Below are positions 1 to 63,634 of a DNA stretch of 64,000 nucleotides, piece after piece. The stretch is from assembly GCA_030068075.1 (NCBI GenBank), contig CM057825.1, positions 126,068,739 through 126,132,738 on the forward strand. The letters run 5' to 3'. The DNA is from Paguma larvata. Taxonomy: Eukaryota > Chordata > Mammalia > Carnivora > Viverridae. The stretch's first letter is position 1. The number at the start of each line of letters is the position of its first letter. The notes under the pieces were generated by a model, which was not told the DNA's origin, ran no database searches, and was given only the letters and a program-made list of their open reading frames with translations. Both the position numbers and the translations under genes were made by a program.

Positions 1-474
1 ACAGCAGAATCCGCTATTAACAGCCTCCCTTCCCGAGGGGCCCCGGGCCCTCCCAGAACCATTCTTTTTATTCGGGACACGAGTCATTTTTACTTCTAAT
101 CTTTGCTTTGAAAAAACAACAAACAAACAAACAAAAACAACCCAAAGTATACACAGGAACAGCTCATGATTAAATACTTGCCAGGCATTTGCCAAAGCCT
201 CTTTTCAACAAAAGGTACCAAGGTGTCCGGTTTTAAATAATAATAAAAAATAAAATGGAACAAACTAAAACATCGATCACTGAAGATTTACTCGGTTATT
301 TTTTGGTCTTAAGAAAGCAATCCACGGGGTCTTCAAGGTTGTTTTAGAATAGTCCCGACTCAGATGGAAAAGCTTCTAATATATTGAAAGCGAGACATCA
401 GGTGACGTAGCAGGATCCTAAGTGCTTTATATGCGTTACTTAATATCAAAAGAACCCGGCGAGATGGCCACTGT

Positions 475-570
475 TATCCCCAGTTTGCAGATGGGGACAC
501 CGAGGCACAGAGACGGGAAGGAACTTGCCCGAGGACACACAGCCGGAAGAGCCGGGACTCCCTCTGGGGT
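475..570 (+). repeat. MIR fragment
   Basis: The order 'cagatggggacaccgaggc', 'aacttgcccgaggacacaca', 'agccgggact' follows the central part of the MIR consensus. It is short and diverged, as expected for an ancient SINE. Confidence 0.65.
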
Positions 571-993
571 CTCAGGGACTCCCCAGCCCCACCGTACGGC
601 GCTCGGTGCTCTGTTTTTGTCTGTGGGGATGTGACTTTTGTCCTTTAAGCCTTTCAAAACCTCCCTGTCAGAACCAAGGGATGGGAATGGAAGCTAGAAG
701 GAGCCCGGCGTGTCCTGAGACGTGGGCTCACGTCATCACTGGTGACGTGGATTCACCCTGCAGGACGTTAGCCTTTCTCTGCTCCCTCTCCGCCTTCCTG
801 AGGACTCTGAAGGGAGAGAGTAGCAGGTTGGCACCCCCCAGGTCCCCAGCCCCCCTCTCTCACACTTGCCAATCTCCCCTGTGACCCCAGAGAGCAGACC
901 CCAGGCCCGGCAGCTCGCTAGATTTGGATGATATTATTCCTTGTCCCTGTATGTATTTGCATAGTTGCCATCTATTTATGGCAAGGGACGTCG

Positions 994-1209
994 ATTTTTT
1001 TTCTTTAATGTTTTTATTTCTTTTCAAGAGAGAGAGCGTGAGCGGGGGCGGGGCAGAGAGAGAGAGAGAGGGAGACACAGAATCTGAAGCAGGCTCCAGG
1101 CTCTGAGCTGTCAGCACGGAGCCCGACGCGGGGCTCGAACTCATGAACTGTGAGATCATGACCTGAGCCGAAGTCGGACACTTAACCGACTGAGCCACCC
1201 GGGCGCCCC
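994..1209 (-). repeat. CAN-SINE, felid type, minus orientation
   Basis: Read on the minus strand it starts with the tRNA-like head (GGCGCCC...GGTGGCTCAG), includes a B-box-like GAGCCCCGCG segment and the CT-rich region, and ends in an A-rich tail (T run on the plus strand near 994). It is close to full length. The open frames on both strands here come from the repeat. Confidence 0.92.
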
Positions 1210-1295
1210 GAGGGAAGCTGACTTTGCGTTGGTGACAGCGTTTCCTAGTGAAGTGCAGGAAGGAGAAGTAATGAATGATGAGAAAAATGTTAAAC

Positions 1296-1315
1296 GGGGC
1301 GCCTGGGTGGCTCAG
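1296..1315 (+). repeat. CAN-SINE 5' fragment
   Basis: Only the first 20 bases of the SINE head are present. The sequence then changes abruptly to MIR-like DNA, so this is a truncated copy or a deletion remnant. Confidence 0.6.
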
Positions 1316-1369
1316 CCGCCCTGCTGTGTCCTGGGCACGGACGGGGTTTAGGTGCTCTGCGTTTCCTCC

Positions 1370-1500
1370 CCGTGACCATCCTGGGAGGTGGGTGTTCTGT
1401 GCGCCTTCAGATGGTGAAATGGGGGCCCAGAGAGGCTGATACCTGACTTGAGGTCACACAGCTGCGAAGACTAGGCCTAGCATGTGAACCCCCTGGCAGC
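1370..1500 (+). repeat. MIR fragment
   Basis: It shows the MIR core order: a gatggtgaaatgggg segment, cccagagaggctga, then gaggtcacacagctgcgaag. Confidence 0.65.
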
Positions 1501-1865
1501 CAGCTCCAGCACCCAGACCCCCAGACCCCCTCCCCCCACCCCCGGGGACTGTCTAGAACCATTTCCCAGACACCATCCTTTGTGAACGAGTCCGCTTGGA
1601 GGTTCCAGCCACATTATCATTGGCCGACTATTTTAATGCCCAGTGTAGGTTTCTACTTGGTCCTAAACACCAATTTCTATAAAATCACTCATTGTGTGTC
1701 CTGGTTACACTGTTTCTAATAAGTTAGAATAAATAGATGCCTAACGTTTCGAATTTTTAGAAAGTTTCACTCGTCACCTGAAATCATCCGTTCTTTGTAC
1801 CCCTGCAAGTACTTAGGCCCCGTGTTAGAAAACCCTCTTTCTCGTTCTTCGGTTACAAGGGTGGC

Positions 1866-2320
1866 GTGTTAGTGTCCCGTGGCTGCTGGAACCAATAACC
1901 AGAGACTTGGTGGCTTCAAACAACAGAAATTGATTTTCTCACCGCTCGGGAGGCCAGAAGTCCAAAGTCACGGTGTCGGCACAGCTCGCTCCTTCCGGAG
2001 GCTGTCAGAGATCCCCCCTCCCCCGCCGGGGGCTGTCTCCTGGCTTCTATGGTAGCTGCCAGTCCTGGGCTCGAAGACAAATCGCTCCAGGCTCCGCGTC
2101 CAATGTCACGTTGCCTTGCACTGGGCTTGTCCTCTCCTCTTCTGCTACCAGGACGCCCGTCACTGGATTTGGAGCCCACCGAGTTCATCCAAAATGATCT
2201 CATCTGAGATCCTTAATTTAGTTATCTCTGCAGAGATCTTTTTTCTGTATAAGTTCACATTTCCAGCTTCCGGCTGGACACATCTTTTGGGGGCCACCGT
2301 ACAACCCCGGGGTGGGTGGC
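1866..2320. repeat. Old mammalian interspersed repeat, family not named
   Basis: It contains phrases common in a widespread mammalian repeat: 'cttggtggcttcaaacaaca', 'gaggccagaagtccaaagtc', 'cactggatttggagcccacc', and a distal 'ttttgggggccac'. I recognise the pattern but cannot assign the family reliably without a repeat library. Confidence 0.55.
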
Positions 2321-2888
2321 TCTTTGGCGCCCCCTGGGCCACGCTCCTTGCTTGCTCAGCTGTCCGGACAGAAACTTCAGGAAGCAGGTGCTCCAGTTTG
2401 CAGACAGGGAAACTGAGGCTCGGCATGGTGAAACGGGGGCTCTCTAACTCCGGAGTGCGGGCTTTCGCCCACTGCCCCAGACCGCCAGCCCTCCCCGCCC
2501 TCGCTGTTGGCGTAGACCCCTCCGGTGTGCCACTTCGCCCCCCACTGGTGCTCTTTCAGGTTTGATTCTTGTGGCCTGAGCGTGGCGGCCCTTCCTTTTC
2601 TGATTCCCATTATCCGTCCCGGCAGGAGCAGTGCAATGAGGCTGAGCCCCCAGGAGAGCTCAACCCACACAGTCTTCTGAGTTGCTTTCCGTTGGCTCCC
2701 AACGTTCACACTTGAGTAGGTTTCACAGAAGAATCTGGGTTTCCATCCGCTCTGGAGACGTCCGCCTGGGAGCAGCCCTGGGCTTGTCCCTCCCTCATGC
2801 CGTGATTGGACTGCAGCTGTACCCCTTCCGGCGGGGTTATGGCCCCCATGCGTCCCCACGGGCCCCATCAGTTTGCTTTATTCATGGA

Positions 2889-3022
2889 GACCAGTGGTTC
2901 TCAACCAGGAGAGGTTGGCCTCCCAGGGGGCCAGGACCAAAACTCAGGAGAGGGAACGCTACTGACACCTAGTGGTTGGAGACCAGGCATGTCGCTAAGC
3001 ATCCTACCGAGATGCACAGGCT
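2889..3022 (+). repeat. MER5A-like hAT-Charlie DNA transposon remnant
   Basis: It begins ccagtggttctcaaccagga, the typical MER5A terminus, followed by a diverged interior that ends near a gatgcacagg motif. It is non-autonomous and non-coding. Confidence 0.7.
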
Positions 3023-3053
3023 GAGTTAGATGGCTTCCTAGGGCTCTAGAAAC

Positions 3054-3294
3054 TAAATCCTTAGTTTAAATTTTTTTTAACGTTTATTTATTTTTGAGAG
3101 ATAGACAGAGCATGAGCAGGGGAAGGGCAGAGAGAGAGGGAGACACAGACTCCGAAGCAGGCTCCAGGCTCTGAGCCATCAGCACAGAGCCCGATGGGGG
3201 GCCCAAACTCACAGACCGTAAGATCATGACCTGAGCTGAAGTCGGCCGCTTAACCGACTGAGCCACCCAGGCGCCCCTAAATCCTTAGTTTAAA
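3054..3294 (-). repeat. CAN-SINE with perfect 17-bp target-site duplication
   Basis: The element body is 3071-3277 in minus orientation. The identical 17-mer taaatccttagtttaaa flanks it at 3054-3070 and 3278-3294. Perfect flanks and little decay indicate a fairly recent insertion. Confidence 0.95.
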
Positions 3295-3307
3295 CTTGGA
3301 GTTTAAA

Positions 3308-3534
3308 AACTATTAGTATAGCGGGACGCCAGGGTGGCTCAGTTGGGTAAGCATCCTACTCTTGATTTCGACTCAGGTCATGGTCTCGTAGTTTGTGAGA
3401 TCAAGCCCCACGTTGGGCTCTCTGCTGACAGTGTGGAGCCTGCCTGGGATTCTCTCTCCCCATCTCTCTCTGTCCCTCCCCATTCTCTCTCTTTCTCTCA
3501 AATACATAAACGTTTAAAAAACTATTAGTATAGC
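3308..3534 (+). repeat. CAN-SINE with 15-bp target-site duplication
   Basis: This plus-orientation SINE has a diverged head. The identical 15-mer aactattagtatagc flanks it at 3308-3322 and 3520-3534. It lies only 14 bases from the previous SINE but in the opposite direction. Confidence 0.93.
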
Positions 3535-3606
3535 ACTTAACAGTTTACAGAGTCCCTTCAGTATTGTTTTGTTTTTATGTTTGCATTAGTTAGTGATCTC
3601 GCTTTC

Positions 3607-3800
3607 CATCTTCCATCAATCTGTCCATCCATCCATCAGCCCATCAACTAGTCCATCCATTTATCAATCCATTGATCAACCCATCCATCTCTCGATCCAT
3701 CTATCGATTTACTTATCCATTGTTTTATCCATTTTCCTCCCTCCCTTCCTTCCCTCCATTCATCCATGCATCCATCATCCATCTTCCCTCTCTCTCCAAG
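3607..3800. repeat. (CATC)n-type simple repeat
   Basis: This is an imperfect tetranucleotide tract built on CATC/CCAT with interruptions such as gatc and cttcc. It is a smaller relative of the tract at 7741. Confidence 0.9.
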
Positions 3801-4454
3801 GCTCTGGACCCTTAAGTAAACTTTGAGAATACAGAGATGATAGGACAGCCCCCCCATTCTCCAGTAACTCATGGGCTTGTGGGGATTCCAGACACAGGTG
3901 CCATTTTAACAGTCACGTGGGCTGAGTATGGAGTCGGAAGGGCTCCAAGGGTCTGGGAACACATTGTTTTGTTTGGAGACACCCGGATAACAAGTGGGAA
4001 GAAATTTCCCCCTTCTCAATCCTGCCTGAGCATCATGTACACTTCGCCAGACTACATTAAGAAGCACGGGGATTGTTGTGTGTTTTTTTTTGTTGGTGTT
4101 GCCTTTTAAATATCTTTTACTGACATGTTGCTTACATTTAGAAAATCACGTATATCATAAGTGCATAGTTTGACTAACTTTTATGGACGGAACACACCCA
4201 TGCTCCTAGTAACCATTTTAACTAAGAGAACACCACCAGCACCCTGAAGCCTCCCCATAGCCCTTCCGGTAGCTTCTACCAGTGAAGGATAACCATCATC
4301 CTGACTTCTAAGAACATGGCTTTTCCTGTTGTCGAACTTGGTGTAAGCGGACTTACATAGTTACATTCTTGTTTGCATTTGGCACCTCTTGTTCAGCATT
4401 TGCGTTTGTGAGATACAACAGTTCTGTTGTTGATGGTGGTAACTCATTCATTCT

Positions 4455-4700
4455 CGCTGCTGGAGAGTGGGGGTTGACAAACGTTTTCTGTAAAGGGTCA
4501 CGTAAGTAAATACTTTAGCATCTGTGGGCCACTCGCTCTCTGTGGCAGCGGCTCAGCTCTGCCCCAGGAGCATCAGACAGCCATTGACAGTATGTAAATG
4601 AATGATTATGGCTGCGTTCCAATAAAACTTTATTGACAACAGCAGGCAGTGGGCCAGAGTTGGCCCATCGGCTGTAGTGTGCCAGCCCCTGCTTCACAGG
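4455..4700 (-). repeat. hAT-like DNA transposon remnant
   Basis: It ends 'gtgtgccagcccctgct' and contains 'aataaaactttattgacaac' and 'gggccagagttggccc', matching a common mammalian non-autonomous repeat. A second copy in the other orientation lies at 12898-13120. The family name is uncertain. Confidence 0.6.
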
Positions 4701-4951
4701 TTTCCTCTGAGCCCAAGATTGTCAGCAAGCATCTAAACATATTCTGTTACCTCCAGCCAGGTTTTCTACCCTCTTAGCAGGATAGTAGATGAGTTCACCT
4801 TTTTCCTAGACTTAGGAGCTCAGAACTGAGTCTTCTTTCGAGAAAGTTGGAGGTTGACTCTAAGGCCCTTAATAACTTGTAGACTCTAAACCACCAGAGC
4901 ACCTTGGTGTTGACGTCTGTGCCTTATCTGCTCTTCTCTCCTCGCCCCTAG

Positions 4952-48180
<43,229 letters not shown>

Positions 48181-48224
48181 ACGCAGTCAGCTCTTCTGTT
48201 GTTTTCTACGGAGCGAAAGCATGG

Positions 48225-48330
48225 GGTGCGTTCTTGCTTAATCCTCACGGTGACCCTACGAAGCCAGGTTAGTATTCATAACTGGGGGACCTGAGGCCGC
48301 GGGACGGGAAATAACTTGTCTGAGATTCCA
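48225..48330 (+). repeat. MIR fragment
   Basis: 'gcttaatcctcacggtgacc', 'ggggacctgaggc', 'ataacttgtctgagattcca' follow the MIR order. Confidence 0.65.
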
Positions 48331-48514
48331 CAGCTACTACCCCCACCCCCCAAAAAAGAAAGCAGAGATGTCACCTGAGTCTGTGGGAGGGGACTCCTAG
48401 CAGAGACAGGCAGCTCCGGGCCCAGGAAGTAGGACTTTTGACCATGAAGTACATCCTCATCAATCAACACTCATGCATACGTACTGGGAAGGATATAGGA
48501 TATCCTTGAATTAG

Positions 48515-48721
48515 ATTTTTTTAATGTTTGTTTATTTTTGAGAGAGAGACAGAACACAAGCAGGGGAGGGGCAGAGAGAGAGGGAGACACAGAATCCGAA
48601 GCAGGTTCCAGGCTCCGAGCCATCAGCACAGAGCCCGATGCAGGGTTTGAACCCACGAGCTGTGAGATCACGACCTGAGCCGAAGTCAGACGCTCAACCA
48701 GCTGAGCCACCCAGGCGCCCC
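48515..48721 (-). repeat. CAN-SINE, minus orientation
   Basis: Full length with head end at 48721. The flanks gatatccttgaatt / gatatccttcgatt are a near-perfect duplication. Confidence 0.94.
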
Positions 48722-48780
48722 AAGATATCCTTCGATTTTAAAGTTAAAACATGAGACTTCATGCAGCAGGGATCAACAAA

Positions 48781-48979
48781 CCTTTTTTTTCTTTGAGAGA
48801 GAGAGCAAGCGAGCATGGGTGTGTAAGCAGGGGAGGGGCGGGGGTGGGGAGCGAGAGAGACTCCCAGGCAGGCTCCTCATTCAACGCAGAGCCTGATGCA
48901 GGGGTCGATCCCAGAACTCTGGGATCACAACCTGAGCTGAAATCAAGAGTCGGATGCTCAACCCCCTGAGCCACGCAGA
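48781..48979 (-). repeat. CAN-SINE, minus orientation, diverged
   Basis: Older subtype phrases (tgatgcaggggtcgatccca, aatcaagagtcggatgctca), ending ctgagccacgcag. Confidence 0.88.
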
Positions 48980-49064
48980 CTTTTTTTAGACAAACTTCTT
49001 CTGTCAAGCCTGACCGTCAGGATTTTAGGTTACATGTGGTCTCTGTCACATGTTCGTCTTTCCA

Positions 49065-49070
49065 TTTATT
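49065..49070 (-). terminator. NDE1: Candidate NDE1 poly(A) signal (AATAAA on minus strand)
   Basis: TTTATT on the plus strand, 1.54 kb downstream of the NDE1 stop at 50608. A second candidate lies at 49469-49474. Which one is used cannot be told from the sequence. Confidence 0.45.
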
Positions 49071-50607
49071 TTTCCTTTGAAAAAAAAAAAAAACCTTTAA
49101 AAATATAAAAACCATTTTTACTACGGGGGCCATGCAAAACCAGGCCGTGGGTCCTTGTCTTGCACGCATTCTATTCGACGCACAGTGATTCCATACATTG
49201 ACTCCGTGAGGTCGAGTAGATTTGAGAAGAGATACGGAAACAGAAAAACTCAAGCTAATGGCCAGACTCGAACCTGCCCTCAACAATACACAAACGCATC
49301 CCGAATACGCTTCTAAGAAGCAGACTTGAAAGGGGCACTTTTTTTTAGGTCGAGTTTGTTCACACTTGGTTACTTTCCGCCACCGCATGACCACACATCC
49401 AGGCGCCAACAAAGCAGTATTTACCCGCCGCCACCGCCACCAACCAGTGGAAAAGAGTTTCTCTCGATTTTATTGTTCTCTTAAAAAAATAGAAGTCCGT
49501 TTTTTCCCTGATACAGGCTGGCATGTTCCCAGGGTAACGACGGGGCACCAGAGATTCACTCCCTGTTGAATTTCAAAAGCACTTGCAAAGTTCTATTTTC
49601 AACTCAAGGAGATTTCGGCGAGTCTCCTGGAAAAAGAATTTAGTCACGAAGGGGGGTTAGGCTGCGTGCATGCTCCCGAATCCACGTGTCCTTTTTAACC
49701 TGCCTCCGGAAGCGTGAGCCAGCCATTCCCGACGGGCGGGGCTGCGCGCACGCTCCGTCCGTGTGAAAATGCCACGCTTGTTTCTTCTTTCACAAGGCAG
49801 CTGCCAGCAACCGTCCTGTGGTTCGTCCTATTGGAGGCCGCCATGGCTACGTTACCACGGCCTTGAACGGAGTTCTGTTCTTAGGGGCTGCACTCACAAG
49901 GCCACCCGCCCCTCAACGACCGGCAGGGGAGGTCGCCCCCGGGGCCAGGACATCCGTTCCAGGAAACCCCACTAGCGGCATCTATCGAACACAGGCACGG
50001 ATGCTTCCGCGGACCTGGGCCACACAGGATCTCCCCTGAAACGCAGGCACGGCTCCCAGCACCTTGGGGGGAGGCAGAGCGGGTCCCGGGGGGGCACAAT
50101 ACACCACAGTGCGTTTTTTTTTTTTTAAAAAAAGGCATGTGCCTATTCTAGTCTTCCTGGACAAGATTTCAGTACGCAGCCCCTTCCCATGCCACAGAGC
50201 ACGGAGACTTTGTTCTGGAAAACAGCCTGAGTGGGAGATAGGCTCACATCCCATCTTTGAGGCACCTCCGGTCGTTAAAAACCCATCCCCCAATCCTTCG
50301 ACACTCGGGTCAGCTCAGAATGATCGGATGGCCTCAGCATCCACACCTCAGAGCCCCGTCCAGAGGGTCCAGTTTGTCCCGGTCCGTTTGTGACGCACCG
50401 GCCGGGAGGCTGGGGAGGAGGAGACAACATTTCACAGGGACAGCTACCAGGGGCCACGGGTTACGGCCTCAGGGACTAGCGTGACTGCTCGTATTTCTCA
50501 GACTAACTTTAAAGAAAAAAAAAAAAGCAAAAACCTAGCTTAAGGAGGGAGAGAAAAGTAACGACTCCTGCACAGACACGCCGGGGGCTTCGGCTTCCGC
50601 GGACTTC
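49071..50607 (-). other. NDE1: Probable NDE1 3' UTR
   Basis: From the NDE1 stop to the further AATAAA candidate. It contains A and T runs (49080-49094, 50110-50122) but no SINE and no coding signal. Its extent is inferred from the poly(A) candidates only. Confidence 0.5.
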
Positions 50608-60019
<9,412 letters not shown>

Positions 60020-61092
60020 CTGAAGGTCAGAACCGACACGGAGTGTGTGATTTAAGACTTCCGAGAAGCTGTATTTGTCTCCCTTCCCTGGCACTGCCCT
60101 CGACTACGAGGCTCACTCCTGGGGCACGCACACTCCCACTGTACTGGGCGCTCTTACGTTGAGCTCGTGAGCGTCCGTTCCTCCCAGTGGGCACGGCCCG
60201 TCAGCACCCTGATTTCTTTAAGAGCTTTAGCTCCTCCTTAGTATAAGATCTTTGGGGGACCAGTCTTCGGGTCACACTCTCTAAGAAGGCTCTGGACATC
60301 CTTGCGGCCACCCAGCAGAGCCAGGGGACGAGCCTAACCTCAGTCAGTAGAACCTTCTCTCCACGGACACGGACTCTGAAGCGAGGGAGGACAGATGGCA
60401 AGAACAGGGGGCCACCACCCAAAGCCGTTCTGTACCAAGTGCTTCCTGCCTCCCAGCCCACTAGCACCTTGCACCCCACTGTCTCCCCAACTTGGACCCT
60501 GCGGTCTCTGGGGAAGAAATCCCAACACTCTGCAAAGCGATCATTTTGCTCAAGGCATCCACACAGCCAGAGAAAACCACGTAAGTGTCTCCAAGCATCA
60601 CCCACGGGGCAATACAAACCCACTTCGTGGGACATCCCTGGATCACACATCAGGAACCACAACGGCTTTGGTCGCTGGTGCCTCCACATAAGAGCAGAAA
60701 GCCACGTGCTTCGTTTGATAACTGTCCTAACTTTGTGACCCAGGACACTCCCCCAGTAGCATGGGGGGGGGGTTAGGAGGGATGTGGGGACCTTTGGGGG
60801 AGGAAGGGCAGAAAGGAGGGAGGAAAGGAGTAGCCACAAGTAGCTTAGCGGGATCTCACTCTGGCTTTCCAAGGAAGGGAATAGTCACATGACTTAATGA
60901 CCTATTGCCACCCAGTTGCCGCAGCTAACATTCATCACACGCCGACTATGGGCCAGCTTCTGGGCTCAGGACTGTGCTCACGATGCCTCGCTGAATACTG
61001 CGGGGACGTGAATGGAGGCTACTCCATCAGCCCAACCTCAACCGGCAGCAGATGCCTGAGCCCGGGTCCAATCTGGGCCACTGGGACTCGTG

Positions 61093-61149
61093 CTTTTTTC
61101 TTTTTTTTTAACATTTATTTTTGAGAGAAAGAAAGACAAAGAAAGAGAA

Positions 61150-61204
<55 letters not shown>

Positions 61205-61367
61205 CATGAACGGGGGAGGGGCAGAGAGACAGGGAAATACAGAATCGGAAGCAGGCTCCAGGGTCAGAGCCACCAGCCCAGAGCCTGATGCGGGGCTCAA
61301 ACCCAGACTGCAAGATCAGGACCTGAGCCGAAGCCGGCCGCTTAACCATGAGCCACGCAGGCGCCCC
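61093..61367 (-). repeat. CAN-SINE with expanded GA tract
   Basis: Minus orientation. A (GA)n microsatellite (61137-61202) has grown inside the CT-rich region. The flanks ggactcgtgctttt and gggctcgtgctttt are a one-mismatch duplication. Confidence 0.93.
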
Positions 61368-61397
61368 AGGGCTCGTGCTTTTAAAACAACTGGGCTA

Positions 61398-61607
61398 GTG
61401 GTGCCTGGGTCGGTCAGTCGGTTGAGCAGCCGACTTCGGCTCAGGTCATGATCTTGTGGTCTGTGGGTTCGAGACCCACGTTGGGTTCTGCGCTGACAGC
61501 TCGTAACATGGAGCCTGCTTCGGATTCTGTCTCCTTCTTTGCCCCTCCCCTGCTCATGTTCTCTCTCTCTCTCTCCCCTTCTCTCTCAAAATAATAAACA
61601 AAAAAAT
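61398..61607 (+). repeat. CAN-SINE, plus orientation
   Basis: Head gtggtgcctgggtcggtcag; tail caaaataataaacaaaaaaa. Confidence 0.9.
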
Positions 61608-61659
61608 GTAATTTCATTACAGGTCACACAGGCACTGCCCACACACGCATGCCCCTACA

Positions 61660-61714
61660 CGCACGCACGCACGCACACACACACACACTCTCTCTCTCTC
61701 TCTCTTTCTCTCTG
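61660..61714. repeat. (CA)n(TC)n compound microsatellite
   Basis: cgcacgcacgcacacacac is followed by ctctctctctctctctttct. Confidence 0.93.
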
Positions 61715-62493
61715 CTCTGGCTCCTCTCTCAAATTGCCTTCCTTCACCAAACACCCTTACTGCTTTCCCTTCATCTACACACACAAGAAAACACTTCCCG
61801 TAGGAAAGGCCCAACGTCGAAATAGAAAGTTTAAAAAACAGTCCAACTCTTCTTCGTCCCTCAGGGGAGTCAACAGAGGCGTTGCTAGAAACAGCCTGGA
61901 TGCGGCGGGACAACGACAGACCAGCGCTGAGGCCAGAGAGGCGTGGCGGGAGCCCCGTGAAAGGCGGACTCCCACAGAGCCAGCGGGTTGTTTATGGGGT
62001 GAGGACAGGGAGGGCACCCCACATCCCCATGCTGCTCGGGCCCCTCTGACACTCTGTTTCCTGGCCGCGAGCAGGGAGCAGAGGACGCATCCCCGCCCCG
62101 TCCAGGAGGGGCCGGTTCCCAGGCTTGCATGGCCTCGCGCCCTTTATTCGGGTGCATCTCCAGATAAAACAGGAAGGCACGCGATCCTAGGTCACCGACC
62201 TCAGTTCAAACACAGGTTCGAGAAGACGCCGCTAACGGGCTTCTGCACAAGCAGGGACTCAAATGACGTCCTTTGAACTGGTGGACGGGACAAGCTGTGG
62301 CTACAAGTTGCGCTTTCATTGGGCGCTAATTACTGTAAGCCGTCAGCTGATGGAGGCATCAACGGACGCTCTGTTTGATTCCTTACAGGCCTTTTCATCC
62401 AACTGGTGATGAATGAGCCACTTGTCAAGAAGTCTGCCACAGCTGCATTCACTCCCCTTAGGTGACTGACAAGATAGCTGCTGGTGGTGGTTA

Positions 62494-62796
62494 GTATTTA
62501 TTTACTTATTTGTTTTTTACAGTGATCTCTACACCCAACGTGGGGTTCGAATTCACAACTCCAAGATCAAGATTCGCACGCTCGGGGCGCCTGGGGGGCT
62601 CAGCTGGTTCAGCGTCCGACTCTTGATTTCGGCTCCGGGCGTGATCTCACGGTTTTTGAGTTCGAGCCCCACATCGGGCTCTGTGCTGACAGTGCCGGAG
62701 CCTGCTTAGGACTCTCTCTCAAAACTAAATAAACTAAAAAAAAAAAAAAATTTAAGAGTCTCATACCCTACCGACCAAGCCAGCCAGGTGTCCCAG
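62494..62796. repeat. Nested CAN-SINEs: minus copy interrupted by a plus copy
   Basis: The older short-subtype minus SINE lies at 62494-62583 and 62751-62796 (ending gccagccaggtgtccc). A plus copy at 62584-62750 interrupts it; aagattcgcacgctc and aagagtctcataccc are the diverged duplicated flanks. Confidence 0.9.
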
Positions 62797-63386
62797 GGCG
62801 GGAGTGCTTTATCCCAAAGTGTTTTGGTCTCTCCTGCTCTGCGCTCCGGGCCGCCTGCGGCTGTCACGTGGCTGTCATAACAAGGTCTCCTGCAGGTTCA
62901 AGGGCTCAGGGTTGAAGCAATTACTTCATAATTGCTCAATATTAGTCCGCCTCCGTGGAGGGCCTCATTCCCTCTCCCAACTAGCTTATGCTGCTGGCTG
63001 ATCTTCCTTCCATATAGGTTCCCCACCCCGAACCCCCTCAAGTTAGGAGCTGTAATGATTCTTCAGTGCCCACCGCACGGCTCAAATACTGATGCCTGTA
63101 GGGGGTCAGGCTGTTACGAGTCGCGTGAGCTAGGTGTAGGGACAAAGTAAGGGACACTCGTCCCTCCGTGTCAGAGACGGAGGTGGGGGACGGCACTGGG
63201 GACTGGGAGGAACCGGTGAGCACTCAGCCACTTGCCAGCTTTCGGCTGTGGGGGGAGAATGCAGGCCTGGTACGGCCAGATCTGCTGGTTCGCAAAGCAA
63301 GTCAGAAACCCCGACGTTTAGAGGAAGCCTCGCGACTTTGGATACTGATGTCGAATATTTAAAAAAAAAAAACAACACTAAAGATT

Positions 63387-63634
63387 TAAGTTTTACGATC
63401 AGGGGCGCCTGGGTGGCTCAGTCGGTTGGGCGGCCGACTTCAGCTCAGGTCATGATCTCGCGGTCTGTGAGTTCGAGCCCCGCGTCGGGCTCTGTGCTCA
63501 TGGCTCAGAGCCTGGAGCCTGCTTCCGATTCTGTGTCTCCCTCTCTCTGCCCTTCCCCTGTTCATGCTGTGCCTCTATGTCTCTCAAAAATAAATAAACA
63601 TTAAAAAAAATAACAATAATAAGTTTTACGATCA
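63387..63634 (+). repeat. CAN-SINE with perfect 15-bp target-site duplication
   Basis: Body 63402-63619 with an intact head and near-consensus interior. taagttttacgatca is identical at 63387-63401 and 63620-63634. It is one of the youngest-looking copies in the window. Confidence 0.95.

Larger units (their letters stand above)
1..4951 (+). other. MYH11 intron (5' end outside window)
   Basis: No exon was found here; the preceding MYH11 exon is not in the window. Recognisable content: MIR fragments near 475-570 and 1370-1500, an old repeat at 1866-2320, a MER5A-like element, three SINE copies and a short fragment, a CATC tract at 3607-3800, and hAT-like sequence at 4455-4700. About 4110-4440 resembles an old L1 3' region but is too diverged to name. 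I see nothing in the first 400 bases beyond AT-rich intron sequence. Confidence 0.85.
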
